Source: Maea johnstoni (lineage: Eukaryota > Annelida > Polychaeta > Spionida > Magelonidae). From it: DNA of 64,000 bases. The notes beneath the pieces were generated by a model. The model was not told where the DNA came from, did not search any database, and saw only the letters and a list, made by a program, of their open reading frames with translations. The stretch is from positions 70,604,040 through 70,668,039 of the forward strand of contig OZ012684.1 in the NCBI GenBank assembly GCA_963942565.1. Direction: 5' to 3'. Each line of letters begins with the position of its first letter. The first letter of the stretch is position 1. A program made the position numbers and the translations under genes. Positions 34,001 through 49,300 of the stretch are shown here, piece by piece.

Positions 34001-37000
34001 ACTTGAGGTATGTTGAAAAATTGCAAGTGACTTGTGAATCAGGGCAGTTTTTTTCCCAGGTACTCTGGTTTCTTGCTAAATGGCTCACCATAATTTAGTC
34101 TCAATTTGGTAGATAGTGATGATAAATGAAATTCTAAATTTGACAGAAGTAGGACCTTCTTTTCCGAGGCAATTGATAATCACAGTCTACTTGTTTATTT
34201 AGTTCTTTATCATTGATATCAAGGCATATATGATAATGCCACCTGGTGATATTAAAATAATCATATGTTGGCCACTATCAAAATCCAATGCTCCAGGACA
34301 CTTATTCTTGGACACCCCTGAGATAGTGTTTTTTTCTGAAGAGATAAAATCGTGACTTACATCATAGTGGTATTGAAACGCCTGGGATTTATCACCCTCA
34401 TTGTCATACATCTCCCCCAGCCGCTGCAGAATCGAGGCGTCCGTGGGAACAATACCCACCAGCTGCATCATCCACTCTGTGGCCTGGTCACTATCATCTA
34501 TCTTATCATAGCTGGGCAGGCGTTAAGGGCAATGGTACATTTTTTACAGGGTATTATCATCAAATAAAGATTTTGTGCAATTTAGGTGCAAAGGAAACCA
34601 TTTTCTTCTAATGGACACTTTTTATAGTGTTTAATATTGGAATATTTGGAATATTGTAGAATATTTTATTGCCTGGTCACTATCATCTATCTTATCATAG
34701 CTGAGCAGGCTTAAGGGCAATGGTTAATGTTATACGGGGTAGCATTATCAAAAAAAGTCTTGTGCAAATTAGGAGCAAAGCAAACTTCAGAAGGACACTT
34801 TTTAATATTGCAATATTCGGAATATTGTAGCATATTTCAAATTAGGAGCAAAGCAAACTTCAGAAGGACACTTTTTAATATTGCAATATTCGGAATATTG
34901 TAGCATATTTCATTGCCTGGTCACTATCAACTATCTTATCATAGGCAAAGCATAGGGTGCAACATAGGTTGCAAAACATTATTTTCTGAGCGGGGCAAGC
35001 TGCCCCTAAAGTTGACTTGCCCCGCCGGCACTTCCACTTGCCCCGCCACTCTGTTAAACAAAGGTGAGATTGAACTTTGTCCAAAATATTACTCGCCGAG
35101 CGGGGCAAGTCAGGGTCAAGTTAGCTTGCCCCATCACATTTTTTTGCCTTATTCACTTGCAACGGGGCCAGAAGTTATGTTGCACGCTGAAGCAGATCAG
35201 TAATAGAATTATGCTTTTTACAATTACACACTCTTTGATAATTCAATACTTAGAATATCTTAGCATATCCTGTGGCCTGGTCACTATGACCTATCCCTTC
35301 ACAGGTAAGCAATCATCCATATCAACAATGGTCAATAAAAAACAGATGACTATCTATGTCAAATTACATTTAGCCCCAAACCAGCAAAATGAAAGTAATC
35401 TAGTGCATAATCCACGTGTGTAATTCCATATACTGTACACTGTCTTAATATTCCGTGCTTAAATAGTACGGATCTCTTAAAATCAGAAAAGTCCGGTGTT
35501 TAAATAGTCCGGATTCGATCCCCTCATGCAGTGACATCTACCGATCATGACGCACACAAATTTTTGTCAAGTGAACCGTCGCGGCGGCGACGTGACCACG
35601 CTCGAACTTGTCTGCATTTGATCATTAGATTACATCAGGGAGCTTCCATACGATAGAAGCTCTCTGATTGCAGTCAAAATGTTCAAGCTGCCTGCCACAT
35701 CAGGTGAGAACAACTCACCTAATTGTCATTAGCAACCAGGCAAGACAAAGGAATGAATGTCACAAACATTCATGATGGCTTCATATTCAGGAAGCACTCA
35801 AACAAAGGAATGGGAAAGGGATGGGTTAAAATGGCCAAAAAAGAGCTGAAATCTTTCATTTAATTATATTAGCAAAGTTAAAGGGTTAAAATAGGCATTA
35901 GAGAGATGATTTGATAATTAGAGAGTTAATTCTGCATATATGACGCCTGTGAAGGTGATAGTGGCGCATCCTATTGACTGACAGTGAAACTAACGGACAA
36001 AGGGACGAGCGTAGCTCCCCTTCTATTTTTTTTACATTACATTTTTGTCCGTTTTTAAACATTCCGGATTCTTCCAAACGGAAAAATCCGGAATGTTTTT
36101 ACACACGGACTATTAAGGCAGTGTACAGTAGTGCCAGAGCATAGATCAAGGATACCAGTCTGCTATCTGAAAGATGACTTGAGCACTGTTTCTCATGATG
36201 GCATGTAATTTGTAGAAACTATCCAAGGCATCTTCAAACCTTTCCACCTTTTTGTTAGCCAGACCTACAATTATAAGAACATGTTCAGTTGTATCAGGCA
36301 TATTTATAGGAAAACATCTTAACTAATCAATGCTCGCAGCAGCCAAAAAAAACTTTTAGGTGAAAACATACTTGAGAAAATACTGGCAGAATTTTTTATA
36401 GAGAATTGTTTATAGAACACTGCCTAACAGTTAACTCTCCTTCAGTTACTTTGTAAATTCTTATCTATTTCCAAAGTTATTGTCAAACGTATAATAGATC
36501 CGGATGACAATTTGCGAATGTACTATCAAGCATGAATGACTTATATGGTTATATGAGTCACTTACTGTATAAGTGGTATCTTTTACAGGCATTCAATTTT
36601 CGTGCTCCGACTGATAGCGCAAAAATAACATCCTTCAAATAAATATCCTTCTTTGTATCTATATAGTTTGAGTGTTTAAATGTGTGAATTTTAAGTAGCA
36701 CAACTATCCTCCAGCAGGGCTCTAAAGCAAAATTCTTAAGTAGCACTCCAAATTAAAGCCATACACAGTACTTACCTAGATTATATAAGGCTTCCACACA
36801 AGAAGAGTCATTATTTAGGGCTTCCTTGTAGAATTCTCTGGCTTTCTCATATTCCTTCTTAGCAAACAAGCAGTTGCCTTTGTTAACAAGAGCTGGAAAC
36901 CAGGAACGAAAAATACAATGTATTATACAGCAAATAAGTGATAAGGAATATACCTTTTGCTTATAAAACAGATTAAAACATTGCTAGAAAAGACATTAAA

Positions 37001-40000
37001 GAGCAATAGCTGAACACATTTACAGTAAAAAAGAAACTGCACGTAGCAGAACAAAATGCCATGTATAAAAATATATAAAGATTAGTGAATATGTCAAAAC
37101 CTTTTCAGGACTCAACATTAAGAAAAAACTTCATAAGCCCAGCAGGACTAGTTACCGAAACTTTTACTAGCCCTGAAATACTTTTGCTAGCCCTGATATT
37201 AATGACAACTCTTTGCAAATAGTGACCTCTGTTGATATCATAGTGTCTGTTGATAACATGAAAAGAATACAGTGTATCGTGGTAAATTGAGTTAAATTGT
37301 CATCCAGGTATGCAGAGCCAAAGGGGGGCTTCATAATTTTTTAAGCGCTGATATTCTTATTCTATCTAGCCCCTCAGGGCTACTCACAGGTAGAATTTAC
37401 TAGCCCTGACTTTCATTAACTAGCCTGGGGCTACGGGGCTAGCCTTAACGTCGAGCCCTGCCTTTTGCACAATCACAAGTAATTGTTAAAAGATAACTTA
37501 GTACTAAAACAATAAGCTTTAACCATTAGGTTTTTGCCAAATATTTCATTTGTTACTTTAAATAATATCAAGTTCCAAAATAAGAGCTTTCACCCATTCA
37601 TGCTGGTAGGAGCCACGATCGCCTGCCAATTTTGGTGATATCTCTCTAGATAACAAAAGCAATATTTAGAAAATATTTGAAGGAGAATTGTTCGTCAGAA
37701 CACTACCTACAACTCTCCTTCAAATATATTGAGAATTTATACTTGATTTCCGAGGTTATCTTAAAAGTTTGAAAGGTTCAGAAGACACTGGTCAAGTAGA
37801 TCTCCAGGCATGAATGGGATAGAGACTAATGGCAAAATTGAAACACACACCTGCAGGATTATACTTGTACACACTCATTTCCACCTAAGCATATCTATCA
37901 GCCTGGATCAAATCATGATTAATTAATTAAGAACTAATTACAAAACAGAAACACACACCTGCAGGATTATACCTGTCTGCACCCATTGCCACCTCAGCAT
38001 ATTTATCAGCCTGGTTCAAATCATGCTCCTACAAAGAAAAAATTGCCAATATGTATCACTCATCAAATCTCATAAGACAACACTTCTGCATACTTTAGAT
38101 ACTAAATTACAATAGGTAAAATGCATTCATGCGAAATGTACACATTACTCTATACATGGCATAGACACACACAAGATCTACTGTTGAAAAGTTGCTATAG
38201 GTACTGTATAACATGTTCGTGCTTACTAACGCTATAAAAGAAATAGTCAAAAGTAAAATGCACACCACACTTAACAAGAATACAAAAGACGATTCAAAGT
38301 ATAGTTTAACATAAAACACTAACTCTCTAAGAAATATACAAAGTTGTGAAAATCAGTTTATTTACTAAAAATATATTTCAATGAGTATTGAAAATAAATC
38401 AAAAAATGGTGGCTGGAAATAGTAATAGTCTGTCGACTTTATTCAATATTGCATATTCCTTATATGGCAAATGATGTAAAATCTAAATCTGCTACATGAA
38501 ACTTATCAAAACTTAAACAAATTATATACATGTATTCATAAAATTTCAAATGCACATATTCATCATTCTATTGTACAAAATTAGAAATTTGATTGGTTTA
38601 ATACTATGGGTAGCATCTAGCAGTATTAATATGTTGAACCAATCCACCATGCCTCCAGCTGTTAAAGTAATAGCAGAAAGGAGTTACCAAATGCAACATT
38701 TAGTATACAGAAGCCAAGGAGATGGAAAGTAGACAAACAAAAAGTTCATGTACCTCACCAAACTTTTAGACCATGAAAGAAAAATGACAATATTTATTTA
38801 ATCGTTCATTAGCATATGACAGATGCAACATGATTATCCCTTAGTAACATAAAGTTAAAATGCTTTAATTATGTGTTTCCCGGCATTATATTATAAGTTC
38901 CGTCAGACAGATCTATAGCGTCATTTGGATAATAACTCAATAACTGAAAGGGGAAAGAATTATTTACAAATTTTACATAATAGCCCAAAAACCAGAGGTT
39001 CTCAAAAACGTAAATGTGAAAGAACTATTTTTCAAATACGTATTTGGTCCAAATTTTACATAATAGCCCAAAAACCAAAGGTCCTTAAAGTCAAATCATG
39101 CATTAGATCATTAGATATTTCTGCTATACTAAAACAGATTACAGATAATATGCTAGCTAGTACAGCTTTATAATGCTTATTTAGAATTTCATTAAAAAAG
39201 TAATTGAGTAGGAACACAATTGGAAACCTTAATTTTTTTTATAATATTGCAATTAATTGATTTCTATGATAATCGAGGGGCTATAGTTTGTCATAAAGAT
39301 TGCTAAAATAATATTTAGCTTATTGGGTATCATACTTGTATGGAAGGAATTTTGACTTTGATATAAAGCATACATATCTATGCTTTTTTTTTCCACAGCA
39401 ACCGCACCCCTCTCCCCAACATCCAACATAAAAGACCCTTCTACAGTTTTTGGGTACTAGTTGTTATGCTCAGTAGGATTATTTCAAAGTAGAACGGCTT
39501 CATGGATCAATTCAAACTCGAATATGCTATGGTCAGCAGAACAGAGTAGAAAAATATTTCTAATGACAACTCCCTGGAAAAGGTGGCTAAATATGAAATA
39601 TATTAAATAATATGATGCTTATTTCCTCTATTTCTCAATCTACCATGTTCTCTTTCTAACAAATGCTAAGTTTTTGATACGAAAAGAGATGAGATACTTA
39701 CCAAGAAGTAAAGGAATGACAAGTTGGTAGCTGCTGTGCTGGCCACCTTGGAGTCCTTCTTCTCGAATGATTTCAGGGTCTCAATAGCCTGTGAACACAG
39801 AGAATGTATCCTAAAAACTGTCAACTTGAACACCTCAATAAAATGAAATTTCAATGAGTTGAACACCTCAATAAGTTGAGCATCTCAATAGATTAAACAT
39901 CTCTGTAGGTAAAAGGCCACCAAAAGTTATACATTTCAGTAGGTTGAACACCTTCATAAGGTGATCATATAGTTTAACTCCTTTTTTTGGTCAACAAAAT

Positions 40001-43000
40001 AATGGTGAATAATCGTGAAAGAAATCCAATTACAGCACAACTATGATATGTTTCGTCATACTCAGGGGTTAAGTACGATACTACTAATAAAATATTAAAT
40101 CAATTACCTTCACAACAGGCCAAAAAGGCCTTATTACTTGATACCTTTCTAGAGAGAGCTTTTCTTGGAAAATATCTAAAGACGACATGTTAGTGGGAGG
40201 CAATTGATTATCCTTTGAACACTTTTTGTGATGTATGCTTTAAAACAAGTTTTTCAGAAGTATTACAGAATAATGGTGTACTTTTTGAGGGAACTGTGAG
40301 CATAATTGGGTCTGTATTGACTGGAGTTGTTATGATATACTTATTTTCTCTAGTCCCAAATATGTGTCTCAAACTGGATTACCTGTTGGAAATCTTTCTG
40401 TTTCAGGTACATGATGGCCTTATCAATTTCAAGGTCATGAGCCAAATCCATGTAGTTAGAGTTTTTCACCTGTTCCATGCACCTAAAACAAATTGAGTAA
40501 TCAATCAAACATCATATTTCCATTGTAAACTGACAATACAAGTATAACCTTAGAACTTATCAAGCTGTCCCAAATTTGGGACCTGTATTTTCAAACCTTT
40601 TTATTTGTGTGTTCGAAGCCATAAAAATTAAGTTGTTTCTATAAAAAAAAATCTTTGGATGGGAGGCATAATCACTGTCAGAAAGTTCAGTGATATCCAC
40701 ACTCTGAGAATGTATTAAAGAACTAAGGGAAACTTACAGAAATCATTTAGGCCATTGTTACTTTTAGCATGTAATGCCTTTCACACTTGCACTTAGCTAC
40801 GTTTTAAAACGCAGACTACTATACTGATAATTACCAATCATATCCAGCAGCGAAAGAGTTCTCAATGGCAGGGGCGATAATTTTGGCAGCTGTCTTGATG
40901 CATCTTTCAGCTTGAGATTTCCTAAATGAAAAACACAAGTCAATAAGGGCATAGAAATAAAACTACCACGGATTAAAAAGCTCATGCAATGCAAAAAGTA
41001 CTCACAGATTAAGAAGAGACAACACTTACAAAGAAAATATTTGTGCATTTTTGCTTGACTTCCTATTTATCCCAGAATAAATGGGAAAATAAACATAGCT
41101 TTTTCTAACATTCATTTCAAAATCTTTTGTCAAATATCTTAATGCATTTGCATCTATAATGCACATATGGCCCTGTCTGACAACATTGAAGATGACTCAT
41201 AAAATAGAAAAAGACTTCCTGTAGAACACATATATGACACGTGTCCCAAATATAGCATATTGGGGAATTTTCACATCATAGCGTATCTTTATGTTAGCGA
41301 CGGTAGCCGCTGCTGACAGTGCCAGTACAAACAGTAAGAAAAAAGTACAGCGTTTTTTATATATAGTGAAGCGGAACCACACGCTATGTACGCTATATAT
41401 AAACAGACGCTAACATTGTGTGTTCTACAGTAACCCTTCCGATGCTGATGCTACTTTTGTCCATAGCTCTTTTGCATCATTCTCTGTTGAATGAATTCTC
41501 CACCAGGAGAGGAAGGGTTAAATAAAATTAGAAGAGAGACTGTCAAATCCAAATGGAACATTGACTTTCACCAAATATTTCTTAAGATATAGTTTTATGT
41601 TATATAATTTCCTTGTTTTAGACAATATGAACATTCCAAGTGTGAGCCAGTTAACCAAATTATACCAATGCCCCACATAGTATCTAAAATATATGTAATA
41701 TGAATCCATCACAATATATACTTACTTCTCCCTTTCAATCTGTCTAAGAGAATCATTTCTTATCACTTCTAAGACCTGGTTCCACTGTTTATCATCCTAC
41801 AAAGAAACAATTAAAATATGCAATGGTCCACTATATAGAAAACATAAATGTAATTGTTGAAGTTATCCATAAAAGGTGTGAAAAGACCCCAACATTTACG
41901 GTTCACAGAAACTAAGCAAAGATTCACATTATACAGTATACATAGATACAAGTATCTAAGTTTAAGACTAAAGTGTAAAAGTTATCCATACATACATCAA
42001 AATATTTCAAATAGGATCCAATAAACGAAGACCATGACCTTCTTCTGAACATCTCTTTAAAAGGCTTTAGAAGGCTTTTCCTTAGAGCCAGCTGACATAA
42101 ATCATATGACCCTAGATGAGTTGAATATTCAATTTATTCTGAGAATAAGAGGATTTTTCTTTTGAGGATAGTACATACAAAATGCAAACTATACAAAACA
42201 CGCCACTTAACTAATGAAAAAGTAATATGATTATTGATAGTGCATCTAAACTATACCATTTTCTATACCTTTATTGCATATCTATTTCAATGTTAACTGC
42301 TGCTTCACAAAAAGGAAAACTCTGAGCAAGAATGGATCAAAATAACCAAGACCATAACTCACATTGTGGGGCAGAAATTTATCTTCATCATCCACCTTGA
42401 GATTGACCTCTAGAAGTTTTGTGAAGCTCTTTTTCATCTTGTCTCTGTCTCCCAGAGCAAAGTAACAGAGCACCAAGTTGAAGCCAGTTCTATACTCTGG
42501 CTGTTCGGTCATGATGTGCTCAAATGATGTTATGGCATCATTATACTGTCCCATCTTCACAAACACAATGCCTATGTTCTGCATTATCCGGATTCTACAA
42601 AGATACACAAAATACACATAAATACAACATTCAAACTAAACTTCACCAATATAGTAAAGGTAGACTTATTATTTTTAGGACAACATGTGAATGAAGCAGT
42701 ACCATCACAGACAAAATATGCAAGGTACAAGTATTCATCAGAATAAGAAACAACCACACACATCTTTCAAATATACTCAAAGAAAAATAAAATGTTTCAT
42801 TTCGCTAGGGTATTCACTTATTTTGTTAATCATGAACTATACTTCCTTAAAACATTTTAAAAGAAGTATCCAAACCACTACAAAATCATATAACATGTGA
42901 TAATCCTGATATCAATTTGGTTCACTCCAATATAAATCAGGACATGGTACTTCTGCCATAAAGTTCCGTAATGAATATATTCAAATATGTAACAAAAAAG

Positions 43001-43272
43001 TTAAAATCATACATTAATTCTTGTAACAACTGTGATAAGAACCTACCTCATTTCCTTGTGGGTATTAGGTACCTGATCCAGGGCCATCCTATAAAACTTG
43101 ACCGCCTTTGCATAATTCCTCTGCTTGAAATAAATATTTCCCATGTTCACCTTGAGACGACCTGCAGAGCATAAAGTGGGTTGGAATGCAAGACATCTGG
43201 GATGAAGAACACTAATCACATGTACTAAATAAAATCTAATATTTCACAGAGGTATCTAGATAAATTAAAAGG

Positions 43273-43340
<68 letters not shown>

Positions 43341-46300
43341 TTGAATCTTAATGGGAGCACTTCAGCAACCTTTAAGGCCTGGAAAACATTGCTTGTTTCC
43401 TGTAACGGTCCAAAAAAATAGGGTAAAATATATATTTTTGGGGATTAATTTTTTGTTCAAATATGTGTGTTTTATACATATTTTATGTTGATTGGGAGAT
43501 GAGAGGATAGGGTAGGGTCACAGGAAACAAACAACTATTTTAAGCCTGATATATTTTCAACTTGCATTCAACTTGTAAGAGGTGTGTGTAGGTCAAGGTC
43601 CCACACATACTTATTCTTTGATATTCTTAAAACGTTTGTATTGCATCAAAAATACAAACAAGGACCAAGTTCATGGATACGATTTACATATATGCATGCA
43701 CAGATCCTTAGTCCTAACATCAAATAATGTTCAGTGGCAAAAGCTCCTTGCTATTGTCTTATTTTCCAGAATGTGCATAATCACTTACCAGCATTACTAA
43801 ACATCTTGTTTTTGACAATCACTTGGTATGTACTGAGGGCTTCAGCATATATCTCATTGGCAGCATACTGGTTAGCCAGATTAAAAAGAACCTGTGTTGA
43901 AATATACCAAAAAAGAATGTTATCATACCAGTAATCAAATCCCACCCCTGTCATGCGTCTTGATAGGGAAATTCATTTCATAGGTACTCATACTAAATTA
44001 ATGCAAGTACATTAAATATACTTGCATTTATGACAAGGGAGTCGATGTTGTTGGGAAAAGGTTATAAACTACAAATATAACACAAGAACAAGTCAAAGTT
44101 AGGTTTTAGAATATCATGTAGGTAAAATAATCTCACCTCAGACTAGCTCAAATGTAGAGAAGGGCTCTGGCATTGGTTAGGGTCAAGCATACTGAGATAG
44201 CTAGAGTAGAATATCATATCCAAGTATTTTTTGGTAATGATTATGATAACTGGTATAATGATCAACCTAAGGGACCATCATGTATGCATGTTATCATTAA
44301 TACACAAAAGCCAATGAATATATACCTGTTACCGAATGCAATGACTTTTGGATTTTTACGACCAGAATATAATAATGTTCTTAAAATTTTAATACAAGTT
44401 TTATCTGTATAAGTATGTTTTTGTATGTTTTAAAGACTTAAAGGCATTATTCATTAAAATACATAAATCTTGATATATCTCAATGGCACAGAAATAACAT
44501 GTTTAGTAACCCATATTTTCATGTAACTTATCTATATGTTTTAAACTAAATTGAGGTCATTAGATTTTAGATTGGTTTAAAATATATGAAACTTAGAGAA
44601 TGGGTAAATCCTGTTTGTTAAAGAAAGGTATTTTAAGAGCCAGATCTGAGAGTGAGTTATTTCAAAATACATAATTAATGTACAAACATCAACCACTGAA
44701 AAGGAAACATAAGGGTTTTCAAGTGAGAAAAATATCATACACATTTTTGCACAAGCTTTGTCACAACTATCTAAAGGTCTCAGCTAATATCTATAGGAAT
44801 CAGATAATATTTCTTGGGAATTTTCCTGTTTATTCTCAGATATTTGGTATGAAGGAAATACTAAGGGCAATACACAGTTTCAAGAAAATCCTCATATCAC
44901 TACCTCTAAGTCAAAATACTTTAATCAGATTATAATTAAGAATATTTATAATTTTAATCTATTTTTGAAAATGTTCAACTCCAGCAATAAAGAATGGCAG
45001 GGATGTAATTAATATTTGTGTTTTATCATTTTCAAACTATGTGATATATTGGAACAAAAGAAACTGAAAGTGAACACAATGAATATCCTTAGATTATCAA
45101 ACAATGTTAGATGGTCTTCACCAAAAGGTGATGACTGTAATTATGTTTTCTTAGAAAGTCAACCATGTGATTACCAAAGTGCTCCTAAAACATGTGTAGT
45201 CTGACTGGAAATCAAAGACATCATTCACACATCACTTCACACTCAAGATCTTGACTTTCAAGGGGTGGGATAAATTTTACACATTATATAACACAGCTTA
45301 AAACAGCAAGCCTGCTTAGTAATACAGGGTGCAACAACAGCTCTAACCAGACCAGTCAACATTAGTCTGATGTAATTAAGTAACATATCCACTACTCTAG
45401 CCAGCCATATACACGTAGCAATACAAATACTGATAGCAATAATTCTTTAAGTACTTGATATATCATAATTTTTATCTACTTAGTCATTTTTCTAATTATA
45501 ACTAGTTCATGTAATCATTGATTTATGGTGTTATATTGTATCATTTACTATCTCTAACCCAATTATGCTTGAAGCTGTCCTTGAAAGTGTAGTCTGCAAA
45601 CTAAGATGCTTCAAAATTTAACTCGTTGGATAGGTTCCGATTAATATTATTCATAAAAACATTTGTCAAACATGATGTGTCAGTCAGGCCTTTTTGGCCA
45701 TTGCAGGTATGAACAACCTAGACTAATAAAGATACCATATGAACAAACTGTAACCTATCTCTTTTAAGTGGTTTTAAAGAGAAATTAGATTTATCTAAAC
45801 CCCAATCTACATTTCCCCACCAAATATCTATTTCAGTTATTTACAAATGAAGCATAAATCCAGATAATGCTTTTTATGGGATCTTTGAGAGTCCATGGGT
45901 TAAAAAATATGCATATTCCAGTACTAATTACACATTTATTTCTATATATGGTGTATTGAGATTTGGTGAAGAGTACATACGGAGTACGTGAGGTCCAGGT
46001 TGATCTGATCATTAGCTGCCAATTGGTCTCTTTCTCTGTGAAGAATACGCTCTTTTCGACCCGCTTCCTTTGCTTTCTCCAATGCCTAGACCAAACAAAA
46101 TAGGTCAGTTACAACATCAACAACACTGTACGCGGCTTTAATTTAGAGTGCCAAATATTTTGCTTTACAGCCCTGTTAGAGGGTATTTGTGCTACTTTAA
46201 ATTTGCAAATTCAAGCACTCAAACTAAACCATATATAAGGCAGGATATCTATTTGAAGAATGTTATTTTGGGGGTATCATGGGGAGCGTGAAAATTAAAT

Positions 46301-49300
46301 GCCTGTAAAAAAATACCAGTTATACAGGATAATGAATATTCCCAATCTGAGCACCACCTAGATATGAAAACTTATTGTAAATTACAATTTAGAGGGAGAT
46401 AAATACACACATTATGAAGAAATATACCAGGTTCCATTTTCTCATTATACTTAGTAAGAAAATTTGAGCTGTCCCCTATGTAAGCTATTTACCTTACCTT
46501 AGAACAAAATCAGAAGTTTTTATAAGTGAGAAAGAAAGGTCTTACCAACTGCAATTCCCCTCGGCTATTGGCAAAACAGCTTTCCTCTATCAACTCATTG
46601 ACTTTCTTTTCTAGCTGTTTGATCTTTTCCTCTGGGCTACAATAAGAACATGATATACATATTTATCAGTGTCCGCTAATAGCAGGAGCCAAAGTGGCCT
46701 AGACTAGAGAGGTTACTGCAAAAAGGTGAACTGAACTAGTTAAATGATATGTATACATATTTTTAAATATTGCACAAGGGCAAAAATACTTTTTCAATTT
46801 TACAACACACATATAGCATGTACACTAAGTATCTTTTTATATACAATAAATTCTACTGAACAGTTAGACTATCTGATATTAAACATCTAAGACTATATGT
46901 ATAAGATATATTCAATGTGTAAATTTCAGAAATTGTTAGTGCATGCTATTTTCCCATTTCTTCATAAAATGGTCAAATATATATCATTGCCTCTTCAATA
47001 TTGTTCTTCACACAACTGTTGCTTCAGTTTTCATAATAAATCATTTAATGATTATTCATTTTCTACTTCCCTTTTTCCTATTTTCGTACTGTACTAACTT
47101 TTCTTTGTATTAAAGTTTATGACATTAACATTCACTTGAAGATTCAAAATGAAAACACTTATAATAGCCCTTTCAGAATGATATGAATGCAACATTTTCT
47201 GTTTTGGTAAGAATATTTCGAAATTTTTATTTATTTTTGAAATTTTGCTTTTATTCGCTAGATATATCTAGTCATTTACCTTTCAACAGAACTAAAAATA
47301 TCATTTCCAATTTTCTTAACAAAATCCAGCTGACTATTTGATTGATGCTCAATCAGGCCAAATAAGGTTCAAATAAAGTGACATTAAATAAGTGGCCAGG
47401 TGACGTGACCACTCTGAGAATGTGTTGGCTAAGGCCTAAATAAAAAGCTGTTTGTTTCATGTGACTCAAGCCTAACAAGTTTTAACTCAAAAAATCAATA
47501 CACTAAGGTTTTTTCTGCCTTCCAACTCCCAATCACATAAAACATACAAGAAACACACATCTTTTGAAAAAAGAATAATCCAAAGAATTACCTACCCATT
47601 TTTTTAACGTACAGGAAACAAATGATATTTCTTAGTCCTAATGTGACCACTTTGTGGTTTAATGAGCAAATTAAAAGATAATTAAAATATCAACAACACT
47701 TTTTAAACATATGTAACATAATCAAATATATGGGCTGCATTTAGATATCATGGTTTCACCTCATAAGTGTTGGATTTTTTTTACCTGTCCTCATTCTTGA
47801 GTTCAAGGGGTGGTGCAGGCCCTTTAGCTGCCTGATTCATTGGGTCAAAAACGCCACCTGTAAAACAGAATAAAATTTGTCTTGTAGCATCGCATATTGA
47901 AGAAACCAGGACTAGTGGTCAGCTTAAGCGTCGATAGGACTTTATTCAATCAATCGTCTATGCTCTCACTCCACAGTCCACTCTCTAATTGTCTGCCTGC
48001 AGGATCCCTATTTATATGAAAGGGAGTTGGGTCTACATGTGAAAACCTTCCAAGGTGTCAAGCTCATTGGCATCTCCCTTCCTCTTCCTCCAGACTCACT
48101 GGAGACTATGTTATAATACTAGTGCTGGGACACCGCCCCAAAAAATGAACTCGAGCGCTCGGCAAATCTAGCGACCAAAACTTGAGTCCATATCGAGTTT
48201 TCAAAGCGATCGAAAGCACGAGCTTCCGAGTACTCGTACCACCACTATATAATACAAAGATAATTGTTATTGAATGTTTTTGGGTGGCATCAGTTGCTAT
48301 AACTTAATAAACATCGTTAATTAAGCCCATAGCCATTTAATCATGTTTATGTTGGGACCTGCCAAAAGTGTAAACATACTGTTTTTGATGAGTCTACAGC
48401 CTAATGTTTAAGGATTGGTCACCATGATAGAGGGGCGTAATTAAACACCATCTGGTCAATTCCCTTTGAAGTAATTTATAAGCTATAAAGATCAATTTCC
48501 ATATCAATAAAAACAAGTCAATAATTTCAGGGAAGGTTTAGCTGTAAGAATAGTTATGTGCTTAAGGTATTGTAGGTACCCCAAATATTTTTAGTGAACA
48601 TTTTGCACTAAACCTTCTATTTTCCCCTGTGATTGTATGTTTTGGTTATCACCAATAAGAGAAGACAGGTAAAATCCTGTTTCACTAACGTGATATGATA
48701 TTACTAGTCCTGCGCTAGTTGGGCTATATTTGTTGTCAAACCTGACTTAATCAAGCTCACTATGCAGTTACTGTAATAAGTATGATGCCCTTTGTGAGGT
48801 GTCTGAATGGTTCTAAGGAGTATTACGATCTTACCTCTGTTGCCAACTGAGGTATAGCCAGCCGCCCTCACGGCTGTCATCGGGCGAGCGGATGCATCCT
48901 GGTTAGCTCCCGTTATAGGGCGAGCAGCGCCACCACCCATAGAGGATGTCAGCCCTGCCCTGCCCTTGGCTTGGGTGGCCATTCTTGCACCTGAAATGCA
49001 ACCACATGTAAATGTAGAAGAGAATGTACCGTACAGTAGGCAGCAATGAACAATAAATAAAGAAGTTGCAAAAGGATCAAAGCTGTATATACAAGTCCAG
49101 TATGACCTATCATGCCTTAAAGGCTTAAATCAACAAACCCTTCTTTAACTTCTACCAGTCTGGCCCACAAATAAAAGAAAAGGATGAAACACTATTAATT
49201 CTAATTGATCCACTCTGTTTGGAATTCTTTAGTAAAAACCTTAGAGATGAGGGCAACTTTAAAAGCAAACACATCTACAACTGCTACAAAAATGTTCACA

